Positions 1-7,309 of a stretch of DNA of 14,843 bases are shown piece by piece; position 1 is the stretch's first letter, and the number at the start of each line of letters is the position of its first letter. Below the pieces are notes generated by a model. That model saw only the letters and a list, made by a program, of their open reading frames with translations. It was not told the DNA's origin and made no database searches. Origin of the DNA: CAZJGF01 sp964545665. GTDB taxonomy: Bacteria > Chloroflexota > Dehalococcoidia > GIF9 > AB-539-J10. The position numbers and the translations under genes were made by a program. The stretch is taken from positions 1-14,843 of the forward strand of contig CAZJGF010000032.1 of assembly GCA_964545665.1 (NCBI GenBank). Direction: 5' to 3'.

Positions 1-2741
1 CCCCAGTTTTTGCCCATTTTGATATCTATATTTAGCGGGACACAGAGTTCTATGGCTTCGGGCATTAGCTTGGCCACCAGGGACTTCATTTCCTCCACTT
101 CTCTCTCAGGTACTTCAAACAGCAACTCATCGTGTATTTGCAGCAGCATTTTGCTTTTCAGGTTCCGTTCTCCCATCTCCCGGTACACATTAATCATGGC
201 CACCTTGATGATATCGGCAGAGCTGCCCTGCACCGGGGCGTTTATGGCCATCCTTTCGGCGGCTTCCCTCACCTGCCAACTGGAAGAATTGATTTCAGGT
301 ATGAACCTCCGCCTTCCCATCACTGTTTGCACATAGCCTAGCTTCCTGGCCTGCTCCTTGGTGGCTTCGATATACTCCTTTACCTTGGGATACTGCTCGA
401 AATATAAGGCGATAAATTGAGCTGCTTCCTCCCGGCTGAGCTCGGTAGCTTGCTCCAGGCCATAGTCGCTCATGCCGTAAATGACACCAAAGTTTACCGT
501 CTTGGCCGTTCGCCGCATCTCCGGAGTAATACCATCCCTGGGAATGCCGAAGATTCTGCTAGCAGTCCTGGCATGAATATCTTCATCATGAGCAAAGGCA
601 GCGATAAGGTCAGCGTCATGGGAGAGATGGGCCAGGACTCTGAGATCAATCTGAGAGTAATCGGCGCTCAACAGAAATGACCCGGCTGGAGCTACGATAG
701 CCTGTCTTATTTTGTTTCCAAGTTCACTCCTTATCGGGATATTTTGCAGATTTGGCTCGCTGGAGGAGAGCCGTCCGGTAGCCGTGCCCGTCTGGTTAAA
801 GGTAGTATGTACCCTTCCTGTTTCAGGGTTAATTAGCGCCGGTAAAGCGTCAACGTAGGTTGACTTGAGCTTACTGAGCTGCCGATATTGCAGCACCAGG
901 TCAACAACAGGGTGGCGTTCTCTAAGTCCTTCAAGCACCGAGGCATCCGTTGAGTAGCCGCTTTTGGTCTTGTGGGTGACCGGCAGCTTTAGCTCCTCGA
1001 ACAACACTCTGGCTAATTGCTGGTGGGAATTGATATTGAATTGGTGCTTTACATTATTATATATATCCGTTTCCAGCTTCTGCCTTTGCTGGCCCAGCGC
1101 AACGGACATTTTGCTCAGCAATCGAGTATCCAGAGCAATTCCATTTCTCTCCATAGCTACCAAGACGGGAACTAGAGGCATTTCCACTGTGGCGAACAGT
1201 TGGCACAACGCTTGAAGGCCTAGCTCCTCCTTCAAGCTATCTCTCAGACTCCAGGTAACATCAACATTACCACAAGCATAATCAGCAATTTGCTGTACTG
1301 TTAACGCTGCTGCCGGACCTTGCTTTTTCCCTGTGTTAACCAAATCATCAATAGAAGCTATCTCCATGCCCAGCCTATTGAAAGCAAGTGCTTTAAGGGT
1401 CAAGTTCTTTTCACCCAGCAGATGAGCGGCAATCACGGTGTCGAAGTTCAGATTCTCCAGTTTCACTTCATAATCAGCCAACGCAGACATACACTGTTTA
1501 CCGTTGTGGGCAATTTTGCTTATGTTCGGGCTCTCCAGGATTGGCTTTAGTTTAGCCATAACTTGAGCTAGCGGCAGCGGCTCAGGGGTGTCATCGCCAG
1601 CCCTTCGCTCCTGGTCACTCTGATCCTGGACGAAGGGAAGGGGAAGCATCTCATGTTGCTCAGGGCGAACTGGACCAGGCATTCTCAACGGGATATAAGC
1701 TGCCCTTCCTCTCGCCGGCGACAGCGCAATGCCCGGCAACCCTGCTGTCATGGCTCCTTTACCGGCGGTTTCAACGCCGATGACTATTTCACTGACCGCC
1801 CCCAGTTGACCGATAAGCCCGTCCAGGGCTGCCTCATTGCTTACTAGTTGATAAACGCCTTTTGCAGGAGCAGGGCTCGTTCCCCTTTCTCGTGGCAACC
1901 TGGGAAGCAGCTTGATGAACTCAAGCTCCTGGAACAGCTTTACTACTTCATCGCGGTCATAATTGCTTACCTGGCAGGCTTCCGGATCCAGGGTAACAGG
2001 AACATCCTTGACTATGGTGACTAGCTGCTTACTCTGGAAAGCCTGAGATTGATATTGGCGGAGCGCTGCTTGCAGCTTATCTGGCGTTACCTCTTCGATG
2101 TGGTCATAGATGCCTTCGAGGCTGCTGTATTGCTGGATTAGCCTGGTGGCTGTCTTCTCTCCAATGCCGGGTATACCAGGGATGTTATCCGAAGCATCGC
2201 CGCTCAATGCCTTGAGGTCGGTGATTTGTTCTGGCCTTATGCCATACTTCTGTTTGACTGCCTGTTCATCATAGAGCACGGTATCGCTAAAGCTTCGCCT
2301 CGGGGCCAAGGCTTTTACCCTGGGCAAGACTACCTGAAGCATGTCGTTGTCACCAGTAATAATGATAGTTTCCAGGCCCTGCTTACTGGCCTGCAGGCTC
2401 AATGTGCCCAGGATGTCATCAGCCTCAAAGCCATCCATCTCGAAGGCGGGGATATGAAAGGCATTCACTAGCTGATGGACACGCCCTATCTGGTCTCTTA
2501 GTTCGTCTGGCGTGGCCGGGCGCTGTGCCTTGTACTCCTCGAACATCTCGTGCCTGAAAGTTGGAGTGGGACGGTCGAAAGCGACCGCCCAATATGTAGG
2601 TTTGAGCTCATTAAGCACCTTGAGCAGGGTACTGGCAAAGCCATAAACGGCGTTTACCATCTCCCCGGTCTTGGATACGGTCAACAGAGGCAAGGCATGA
2701 AAGGCACGGTGCACCACCGCGTTGCCGTCAAACAGCAGCAT
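1..2741 (-). CDS. polA: DNA polymerase I (5' nuclease + degenerate 3'-5' exonuclease + polymerase), C-terminus cut by window edge
   Basis: PolA fills gaps and removes RNA primers during replication and repair. Reading the minus strand from ATG at 2741 gives 913 uninterrupted codons to the window edge. The last readable residues, VPLNIDIKMGKNWG, match the usual PolA end, so only a few residues are missing. The 5' nuclease domain opens with LLFDGNAVVHRAFHAL and includes GFEADDILGTL and GDASDNIPGIPGIGEKTA. Polymerase motif A (DYSQIDLR, D694), motif B (RRTAKTVNFGVIYG) and motif C (HDE, 870-872) are intact. In the middle domain the exonuclease ligands are gone: the DxE site reads GVE at 322-324, exo II reads HNGKQCM near 413, and exo III has N492 where Asp is expected. 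Proofreading is therefore probably absent. Start choice is uncertain: in-frame GTG codons at 2783 and 2780 would add 13-14 residues, and KERPL just before the ATG looks family-like. Confidence 0.95.
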   Translation of the reverse strand, partial: MLLFDGNAVVHRAFHALPLLTVSKTGEMVNAVYGFASTLLKVLNELKPTYWAVAFDRPTPTFRHEMFEEYKAQRPATPDELRDQIGRVHQLVNAFHIPAFEMDGFEADDILGTLSLQASKQGLETIIITGDNDMLQVVLPRVKALAPRRSFSDTVLYDEQAVKQKYGIRPEQITDLKALSGDASDNIPGIPGIGEKTATRLIQQYSSLEGIYDHIEEVTPDKLQAALRQYQSQAFQSKQLVTIVKDVPVTLDPEACQVSNYDRDEVVKLFQELEFIKLLPRLPRERGTSPAPAKGVYQLVSNEAALDGLIGQLGAVSEIVIGVETAGKGAMTAGLPGIALSPARGRAAYIPLRMPGPVRPEQHEMLPLPFVQDQSDQERRAGDDTPEPLPLAQVMAKLKPILESPNISKIAHNGKQCMSALADYEVKLENLNFDTVIAAHLLGEKNLTLKALAFNRLGMEIASIDDLVNTGKKQGPAAALTVQQIADYACGNVDVTWSLRDSLKEELGLQALCQLFATVEMPLVPVLVAMERNGIALDTRLLSKMSVALGQQRQKLETDIYNNVKHQFNINSHQQLARVLFEELKLPVTHKTKSGYSTDASVLEGLRERHPVVDLVLQYRQLSKLKSTYVDALPALINPETGRVHTTFNQTGTATGRLSSSEPNLQNIPIRSELGNKIRQAIVAPAGSFLLSADYSQIDLRVLAHLSHDADLIAAFAHDEDIHARTASRIFGIPRDGITPEMRRTAKTVNFGVIYGMSDYGLEQATELSREEAAQFIALYFEQYPKVKEYIEATKEQARKLGYVQTVMGRRRFIPEINSSSWQVREAAERMAINAPVQGSSADIIKVAMINVYREMGERNLKSKMLLQIHDELLFEVPEREVEEMKSLVAKLMPEAIELCVPLNIDIKMGKNW

Positions 2742-2771
2742 TAACGGTCTCTCTTTGTTATGTTGGGCCTG

Positions 2772-2800
2772 TTGAGACACCACCGCACTGACGCCATTAT
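2772..2800 (+). promoter_or_regulatory. Candidate promoter for the argF operon, overlapping the polA -10
   Basis: TTGAGA at 2772-2777 is followed after 17 nt by CATTAT at 2795-2800. The first box matches the consensus at 5 of 6 positions and the second at 4 of 6. It points into the gap where argF must start, and its -10 overlaps the oppositely oriented polA -10. This is a weak call resting on motif and position only. Confidence 0.35.
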
Positions 2801-2804
2801 AGCA
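2796..2804 (-). promoter_or_regulatory. Extended -10 promoter element for polA
   Basis: The minus strand reads TGCTATAAT, a perfect TGn extended -10. Transcription would begin near 2789, about 48 nt before the polA ATG at 2741. Any -35 box would fall at about 2819-2824, inside the adjacent gap, and cannot be read. Confidence 0.6.
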
Positions 2805-2818
2805 TGTCTCCTCATTGC

Positions 2819-2918
2819 NNNNNNNNNNNNNNNNNNNNNNNNNNNNNNNNNNNNNNNNNNNNNNNNNNNNNNNNNNNNNNNNNNNNNNNNNNNNNNNNNN
2901 NNNNNNNNNNNNNNNNNN
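2819..2918. other. Assembly gap (100 N)
   Basis: Exactly 100 N, so the real length is probably unknown. It hides the argF start codon and ribosome binding site and any polA -35 box. The left side is intergenic promoter sequence. The right side opens inside the argF reading frame at a position normally only about 5-15 residues from the OTC N-terminus. Confidence 0.95.
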
Positions 2919-3806
2919 TCCGACCTTGGTCCTGAGGAAATCGGCAGCCTCATGGAGCAAGCGTTGGTGATGAAGCGGGGGGACACGCCGTGTCTGCTTA
3001 CCGGAAAGACTCTGGCTCTGCTGTTTGAGAAACCCTCACTGCGAACCAGGGTTAGCTTTGATATGGCGATGCATCAGCTAGGCGGGTATGCCATCTATCT
3101 GTCTCCACAAGAAATAGGCCTGGGGCAGCGAGAGCCAGTGGCCGATGTGGCCGGTGTGCTTAGCCGCTATGTTGATGGCATTTGTGCCCGGGTTTTCTCT
3201 CACCAGACCTTGCTCGCCCTGGCTAAGCATTCATCTGTGCCTGTAGTAAATGCCCTTTCAGATTGGGAACATCCCTGCCAGGCGCTAGCTGACCTGCTGA
3301 CCATATATGAGATGAAGGGAAAGCTGGCTGGCTTGACCCTGGCATTTATTGGCGACGGCAATAACGTGGCCAATAGCTTACTCCTGGCCAGTTCGCTTGT
3401 GGGCATGAATTTCCGGTTTGCTTCGCCCCCGGGTTACCAAATCAACGAAGTGGTATTGAGTCAAGCCCGGGGCTTCGCTGCTCACAGCGGCAGCCAAATT
3501 CAGATAGGCAGTGAAGCTCATGAGGCAGTCAGGAATGCCGACGTGGTCTATACCGATGTGTGGACCAGTATGGGGCAGGAGGCCGAGGCAGAAAAGAGGC
3601 GTCTGGCCTTTTCTGGCTACCAGGTGGATGATAAGTTGCTATCTTCAGCCAGGGAAGATGCTCTGTTTATGCATCCTCTGCCAGCTCATCATGGCGAGGA
3701 GATTTCCGCTGGGTTATTAGACGACCCGAGGTCGGTGGTTTTCAACCAGGCAGAAAACCGGCTTCACCTGCAAAAGGCATTGCTAGCCAAGCTAATGACA
3801 GAATAG
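2919..3806 (+). CDS. argF: Ornithine carbamoyltransferase, start hidden in gap
   Basis: This cytoplasmic enzyme makes citrulline from ornithine and carbamoyl phosphate in arginine synthesis. 295 residues are visible from SDLGPEEI, which normally lies near the N-terminus, so the start codon is in the gap. Carbamoyl-phosphate motifs are FEKPSLRTRVSF and HPCQALADLLT. The ornithine-side SMG loop is present in DVWTSMGQEAEAEK, which separates it from aspartate carbamoyltransferase. The usual HCLP motif reads FMHPLPAHHGEEIS, so the Cys that contacts ornithine in characterised enzymes is Pro, as in aspartate carbamoyltransferases. The stop is 4 nt before the next start (TAGGGAGATG), making it the first visible gene of a tightly packed operon. 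The in-frame ATG at 2760 is rejected as the start because it lies in the polA promoter region and is connected only through N. Confidence 0.93.
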   Translation, partial: SDLGPEEIGSLMEQALVMKRGDTPCLLTGKTLALLFEKPSLRTRVSFDMAMHQLGGYAIYLSPQEIGLGQREPVADVAGVLSRYVDGICARVFSHQTLLALAKHSSVPVVNALSDWEHPCQALADLLTIYEMKGKLAGLTLAFIGDGNNVANSLLLASSLVGMNFRFASPPGYQINEVVLSQARGFAAHSGSQIQIGSEAHEAVRNADVVYTDVWTSMGQEAEAEKRRLAFSGYQVDDKLLSSAREDALFMHPLPAHHGEEISAGLLDDPRSVVFNQAENRLHLQKALLAKLMTE

Positions 3807-3810
3807 GGAG

Positions 3811-5574
3811 ATGGAAGAATTAGGAAGAAAAGCAGCGGAAATAGCTGCTAAAGGCATTTGGACCAAGATAAGCGGCGCTCTAGGAATAGGGGAAGCCGAG
3901 GTAGAGGTCAGCGAGAAGCGGATAAGAGTAAGAGCCGCGTCTGTAGGGAAGGCAAAGGAGCTTCTTGATTACGGCGCCGAAACTCAATTGAAGCTTCTTT
4001 CTCAGACACGAGAAGCCCTGACTAAGGCGAAGGTAGTGGAACTTGAAGATAGCCAGGTAAGAGAGAAGAATATAAGGAGCAAGGAAGATTGTGATGCTCT
4101 TGTTGCTAAGCCCGATGCTAAAGCCTTGCCTGAGAAAGAGAGGTTACGCCTCACAGCCTTTGCCCTCACCTCGCTCGGCGATAGAGAGTTTCACCGAAAG
4201 AAATTTGATATAACAGAGCAAGCCTACCGTGACGCTTATAAGCTTGCCCGAAAACTCGATGACAAAATTCTTCAAGCTATCTGCCTAAACCTCATTGGCG
4301 CCGCCTTGGGAATGCAAGGCAAGGATGAGCTAGCTTTGCCCTATTTTGAACAAGCATTGAGGCTAAAGATTGACCTTGCCGAGACTTGGTATAACAAAGG
4401 GGTTGCCCTGCACGAGCTTAACAGGTTTGAGGAAGCGGTCGCCTGCTGGGACAAAGCAACAGAGATAAATCCAGATTTTGCCAAGGCTTGGTATAACAAA
4501 GGGTCTGCCCTGCACAAGCTTAACAGGTTTGAGGAAGCGGTGGCCTGCTATGATAAAGCAATAGAGGTAAATCCTGATTATGCAGAGGCCTGGTACAACA
4601 AAGGGGTTGCCTTGGACGAGCTTAACAGGTTTGAGGAAGCAGTTGCCTGCTATGATGAAGCAATAGAGATAAATTCTGATTATGCCGAGGCCTGGTATAA
4701 CAAAGGGGTTGCCCTGCACGAGCTTAACAGGTTTGAGGAAGCGGTCGCCTGCTGGGATAAAGCAATAGAGATAAATCCTGACCTTGCCGAGGCCTGGTAT
4801 AACAAAGGGGTTGCCCTGCACGAGCTTAACAGGTTTGAGNNNNNNNNNNNNNNNNNNNNNNNNNNNNNNNNNNNNNNNNNNNNNNNNNNNNNNNNNNNNN
4901 NNNNNNNNNNNNNNNNNNNNNNNNNNNNNNNNNNNNNNNCCCTGGGCGAGCTTAACAGGCTTGAGGATGAGGTCGCCTGCTATGATAAAGCAATAGAGAT
5001 AAATCCCAATTTTGCCGAAGTTTGGTGTAACAAAGGGGCTGCCCTGTACGAGTTTAACAGGCTTGAGGATGCGGTCGCCTGCTATGATAAAGCAATAGAG
5101 ATAGATCCCGGTGATGCCAAGGCTTGGCATAACAAAGGGTTTGCGCTTAGAAAGCTTGGGCAAGTTGAGGATGCAAAAACGAACCTTAAGAGAGGGTTTT
5201 CGTTAAGGCAGGAAGCACCTGGTGAGCGTATCATAGCCTTGGAGTACCTAACACAGCTCATTTTGCAGCAAGGGCTGGAGAGTATCACATCGCGGAATAT
5301 GAAGGAAGCCGAGAATAGAGCCTCAGAGCTTGCTCAATTGAGGAAAGAGGCAGAGAAAGATGATATGGCTCAGGTGGTTAATAGAGCGGCGTTAGAATTC
5401 AAGGAAGGGCTTTCCAAGAAGGAGCTCAAATCCTTCGATGAGCTTGATGTCATGTTCACGGTTCTTTCCATTGAGGATCCCTTAGAACGGTGGAAGGCTT
5501 TGGCGAGAAGAATAAGCGAAAAGTGGCCCAAAGGCCTTTCAGCTATTGAAGCGATAAGGAAGGAGCGGCAGTGA
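3811..5574 (+). CDS. TPR-repeat protein with antitoxin-like C-terminal tail, upstream partner of a PIN protein
   Basis: 587 codons including 34 ambiguous ones from a gap. Residues 1-115 form a charged, helix-prone region I do not recognise; there is no signal peptide or membrane segment. Two degenerate TPR-like units (about 117-188) precede a regular array of 34-residue TPRs from residue 190, each with a WYNKGxALxELNRFEEAVACYDKAIEINPD pattern (see the repeat entry). Residues 470-587 are helical and charged, ending in DPLERWKALARRISEKW and GLSAIEAIRKERQ, which resembles the C-terminus of small antitoxins encoded before PIN toxins. The start is 4 nt after argF; an in-frame stop at 3796 prevents a longer product, and GGGAG abuts the ATG, suggesting reinitiation coupled to argF. 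The stop overlaps the PIN start (GTGA). It is probably a scaffold or antitoxin for that PIN protein. That function is inferred from overlap and tail similarity only. Confidence 0.85.
   Translation: MEELGRKAAEIAAKGIWTKISGALGIGEAEVEVSEKRIRVRAASVGKAKELLDYGAETQLKLLSQTREALTKAKVVELEDSQVREKNIRSKEDCDALVAKPDAKALPEKERLRLTAFALTSLGDREFHRKKFDITEQAYRDAYKLARKLDDKILQAICLNLIGAALGMQGKDELALPYFEQALRLKIDLAETWYNKGVALHELNRFEEAVACWDKATEINPDFAKAWYNKGSALHKLNRFEEAVACYDKAIEVNPDYAEAWYNKGVALDELNRFEEAVACYDEAIEINSDYAEAWYNKGVALHELNRFEEAVACWDKAIEINPDLAEAWYNKGVALHELNRFEXXXXXXXXXXXXXXXXXXXXXXXXXXXXXXXXXXLGELNRLEDEVACYDKAIEINPNFAEVWCNKGAALYEFNRLEDAVACYDKAIEIDPGDAKAWHNKGFALRKLGQVEDAKTNLKRGFSLRQEAPGERIIALEYLTQLILQQGLESITSRNMKEAENRASELAQLRKEAEKDDMAQVVNRAALEFKEGLSKKELKSFDELDVMFTVLSIEDPLERWKALARRISEKWPKGLSAIEAIRKERQ
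4378..5217 (+). repeat. Tandem 102-bp TPR-encoding repeats
   Basis: Units of 102 bp (34 codons) start at 4378, 4480, 4582, 4684 and 4786, run into a gap at 4840, and resume in a different phase with units at 5014 and 5116. Several units are almost identical at DNA level; for example, the first 54 bases of the units at 4684 and 4786 match exactly. This indicates recent duplication or gene conversion. Later copies are more diverged (FNRLEDAV, KLGQVEDA), the usual decay at the edge of an array. Confidence 0.93.
4840..4939. other. Assembly gap (100 N) inside the TPR array; the length is wrong
   Basis: Exactly 100 N within near-identical tandem repeats. Unit starts before it (4786, expected next 4888) and after it (5014) are out of phase by 24 nt, equal to 8 residues. 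A repeat-consistent gap would be 76 nt plus a multiple of 102. The real protein therefore differs in length from the reading through N. Confidence 0.9.
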
Positions 5575-5978
5575 AAGAAATTGCTGTGGATTCCAACGTC
5601 TTAGTCAGTGCATTGCTTGAGCAAGAAGAACACCATCATGAGGCCCTTAAGTTAATTGAAGGCTTGAGGCTTAAACAATACCTTTTTCATATCTCGACGC
5701 TAGTGCCTGTGGAAGTTTGTGGCGCCATTTTGAGAAGGACAAAAAGCCGTGCCAGAGCACATCTGGCCGCAAGGGAAATGGAAGGCTTAACCGATGAAGG
5801 CTATGCAAAGCTTTATCCTTTAGATGAAGAAAGGATGGCTAAGGCGGAGGAAATCGCTTTGAGGGATGGGTTGAAGGGACACGATGCCGTTATTGCCGAA
5901 GTGGCTGAGGAATTAGAAGTGGCTCTTCTTACTTTTGATAAAGAGATTTTAAGACGTTTTAGAGCTAAGAAGCAATGA
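5571..5978 (+). CDS. PIN-domain ribonuclease (VapC-like)
   Basis: 135 residues, a normal length for a stand-alone PIN nuclease or VapC toxin, which cut RNA using Mg2+ held by a cluster of acidic residues. All four expected acids are visible: D7 in VDSNVLVSALL, E48 in PVEVCGAI, D105 in GHDAVIAEVA and D123 in LLTFDKEI, so it should be active. The GTG start overlaps the stop of the TPR gene (GTGA) and has AGGAG 5 nt upstream. The stop overlaps the der start (ATGA). The neighbouring partner is the TPR protein; there is no separate small antitoxin gene. It could be a toxin, or a housekeeping or regulatory RNase recruited by the TPR scaffold. The PIN assignment is firm and the biological role is open. 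Confidence 0.88.
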   Translation: MKEIAVDSNVLVSALLEQEEHHHEALKLIEGLRLKQYLFHISTLVPVEVCGAILRRTKSRARAHLAAREMEGLTDEGYAKLYPLDEERMAKAEEIALRDGLKGHDAVIAEVAEELEVALLTFDKEILRRFRAKKQ

Positions 5979-7291
5979 CAAAACCAATCATCGCTATCGT
6001 GGGCAGAACTAATGTGGGCAAGTCTACCTTGCTTAACCGCCTGGCGAGGAAGCGGCTAGCCGTTGTCGGTGACTTGCCCGGAATTACCAGGGATCGCGTT
6101 TTTGCTTCCAGCTCATGGCAGGGACGAGAGCTAACTCTGGTTGATACTGGTGGCTGGCAGATAAAACCACAGTCTGGCCTGGAGCAGAAGGTCAAACAAC
6201 AGGCAGAGGCAGCTATGGCTCAGGCGGATGTCATCATCTTTGTGGTGGATGCTCAGAGTGGGGTTATTGCTGCCGATGAAGAAGTGGCTGATATGCTACG
6301 CGCTGGCAACAAGCCCACAGTACTGGCAGTCAACAAAGTGGATTCTGCTCCACAGCAAACTGACTTGGCCGATTTCTATCGTCTGCATATTGGCACGCCG
6401 TTAGCTATCAGTGCCTATCATAATCGAGGGATAGACGAGCTTATGGACACCGTGCTAGGCTTGCTTCCGCCAGTGGCTGGCGGCTTTGAACAACCAGAAT
6501 TGGCCAAATTGGCTGTCGTGGGGCGCCCCAATGTAGGCAAGTCAACATTGCTAAATGCCCTGTCGGGTGATGAGAGGGCCATTGTCCATGAGGCTCCAGG
6601 GACAACTCGTGATGCTCTCGATGCCAGACTCCGTTGGGGTGATAAGGAAATATTGCTGATTGATACCGCCGGTATCAAACGGCGAGGCAGGGTTGATTTT
6701 GGCATCGACTACTATAGCTTGCTTCGCACCCTTCAAGCTATCAATCGTTGTGATGTCGCCCTACTGGTAATTGACGCTACTGAACATATCACTGCTCAAG
6801 ATACACACATCGCCGGCTACATCATAGAGGCAGGCAAAGGCATGGTACTGCTGGTCAACAAGTGGGACCTCGTTCCACAGATGCAGAAGCCAGAATTCAA
6901 GCGGCATCTGGAGCGACGGATCAGGTTTATGTCCTATGTGCCTACTCTTTACATATCCGCCACATTGAGGCACAATATAGATGGAGTTTTACCCCAAGCC
7001 TGGGAGGTATGGCAGGAAAGACAAAAGCGTCTACCCGACGCGGAGGTTAGCATGGTTATCAAACAAGCGGTGGATAAGCACCTCCCACCTCGAGTCGGCT
7101 CCAGGCGGTTGCGTGTTGTCCGGGCTTATCAGCATGATTCTCGACCTTCAGCCTTTATTCTGCAGGTCAATGATCCGCGTTTGGTCCATTTCTCTTATCA
7201 ACGCTATTTGGAGAATGAACTTCGGCATAACTTTGGTTTTCGTGGCTCCCCGCTGCAGTTGATCCTCGCTGGGGCTAAGCGGCAAAAGTAA
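5975..7291 (+). CDS. der: Ribosome-assembly GTPase Der (EngA)
   Basis: Der carries two tandem GTPase domains and a C-terminal KH-like domain and acts in 50S subunit maturation; it is essential in model bacteria. The 438 residues match the family length. G domain 1 has GRTNVGKST (10-18, Thr where Pro is usual), DTGG and NKVD. G domain 2 has GRPNVGKST from 183, DTAG and NKWD. The KH-like part occupies roughly 355-438. The ATG at 5975 is the only possible nearby start, because TAA at 5966-5968 closes the frame upstream. It lies inside the end of the PIN gene (ATGA). Only a weak AAGAAG precedes it, so translation probably depends on ribosomes finishing the PIN gene. plsY follows 18 nt downstream. 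Confidence 0.97.
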   Translation: MTKPIIAIVGRTNVGKSTLLNRLARKRLAVVGDLPGITRDRVFASSSWQGRELTLVDTGGWQIKPQSGLEQKVKQQAEAAMAQADVIIFVVDAQSGVIAADEEVADMLRAGNKPTVLAVNKVDSAPQQTDLADFYRLHIGTPLAISAYHNRGIDELMDTVLGLLPPVAGGFEQPELAKLAVVGRPNVGKSTLLNALSGDERAIVHEAPGTTRDALDARLRWGDKEILLIDTAGIKRRGRVDFGIDYYSLLRTLQAINRCDVALLVIDATEHITAQDTHIAGYIIEAGKGMVLLVNKWDLVPQMQKPEFKRHLERRIRFMSYVPTLYISATLRHNIDGVLPQAWEVWQERQKRLPDAEVSMVIKQAVDKHLPPRVGSRRLRVVRAYQHDSRPSAFILQVNDPRLVHFSYQRYLENELRHNFGFRGSPLQLILAGAKRQK

Positions 7292-7309
7292 CAGAAGGGT
7301 GGTGAAAAC

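Noticed and set aside
1..2700. Several plus-strand frames of 60-110 codons across 1-2700
   Set aside because: All are antisense shadows of polA, whose minus-strand frame is continuous and fully motif-supported.
2760..2918. ATG at 2760 in frame with argF
   Set aside because: It lies in the divergent promoter region and is joined to argF only through N of arbitrary length; the 19 readable residues do not resemble an OTC N-terminus.
2741..2986. Minus-strand frame ending in TAATG overlap with the polA start, as if an upstream coupled gene
   Set aside because: It crosses the gap, lies antisense to argF coding sequence, and covers the polA extended -10.
4363..5163. Long open frame on the minus strand, about 266 codons, opposite the TPR array
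   Set aside because: It is the antisense shadow of the repeated 102-bp units, runs through N, and has a monotonous repeat with no promoter or SD.
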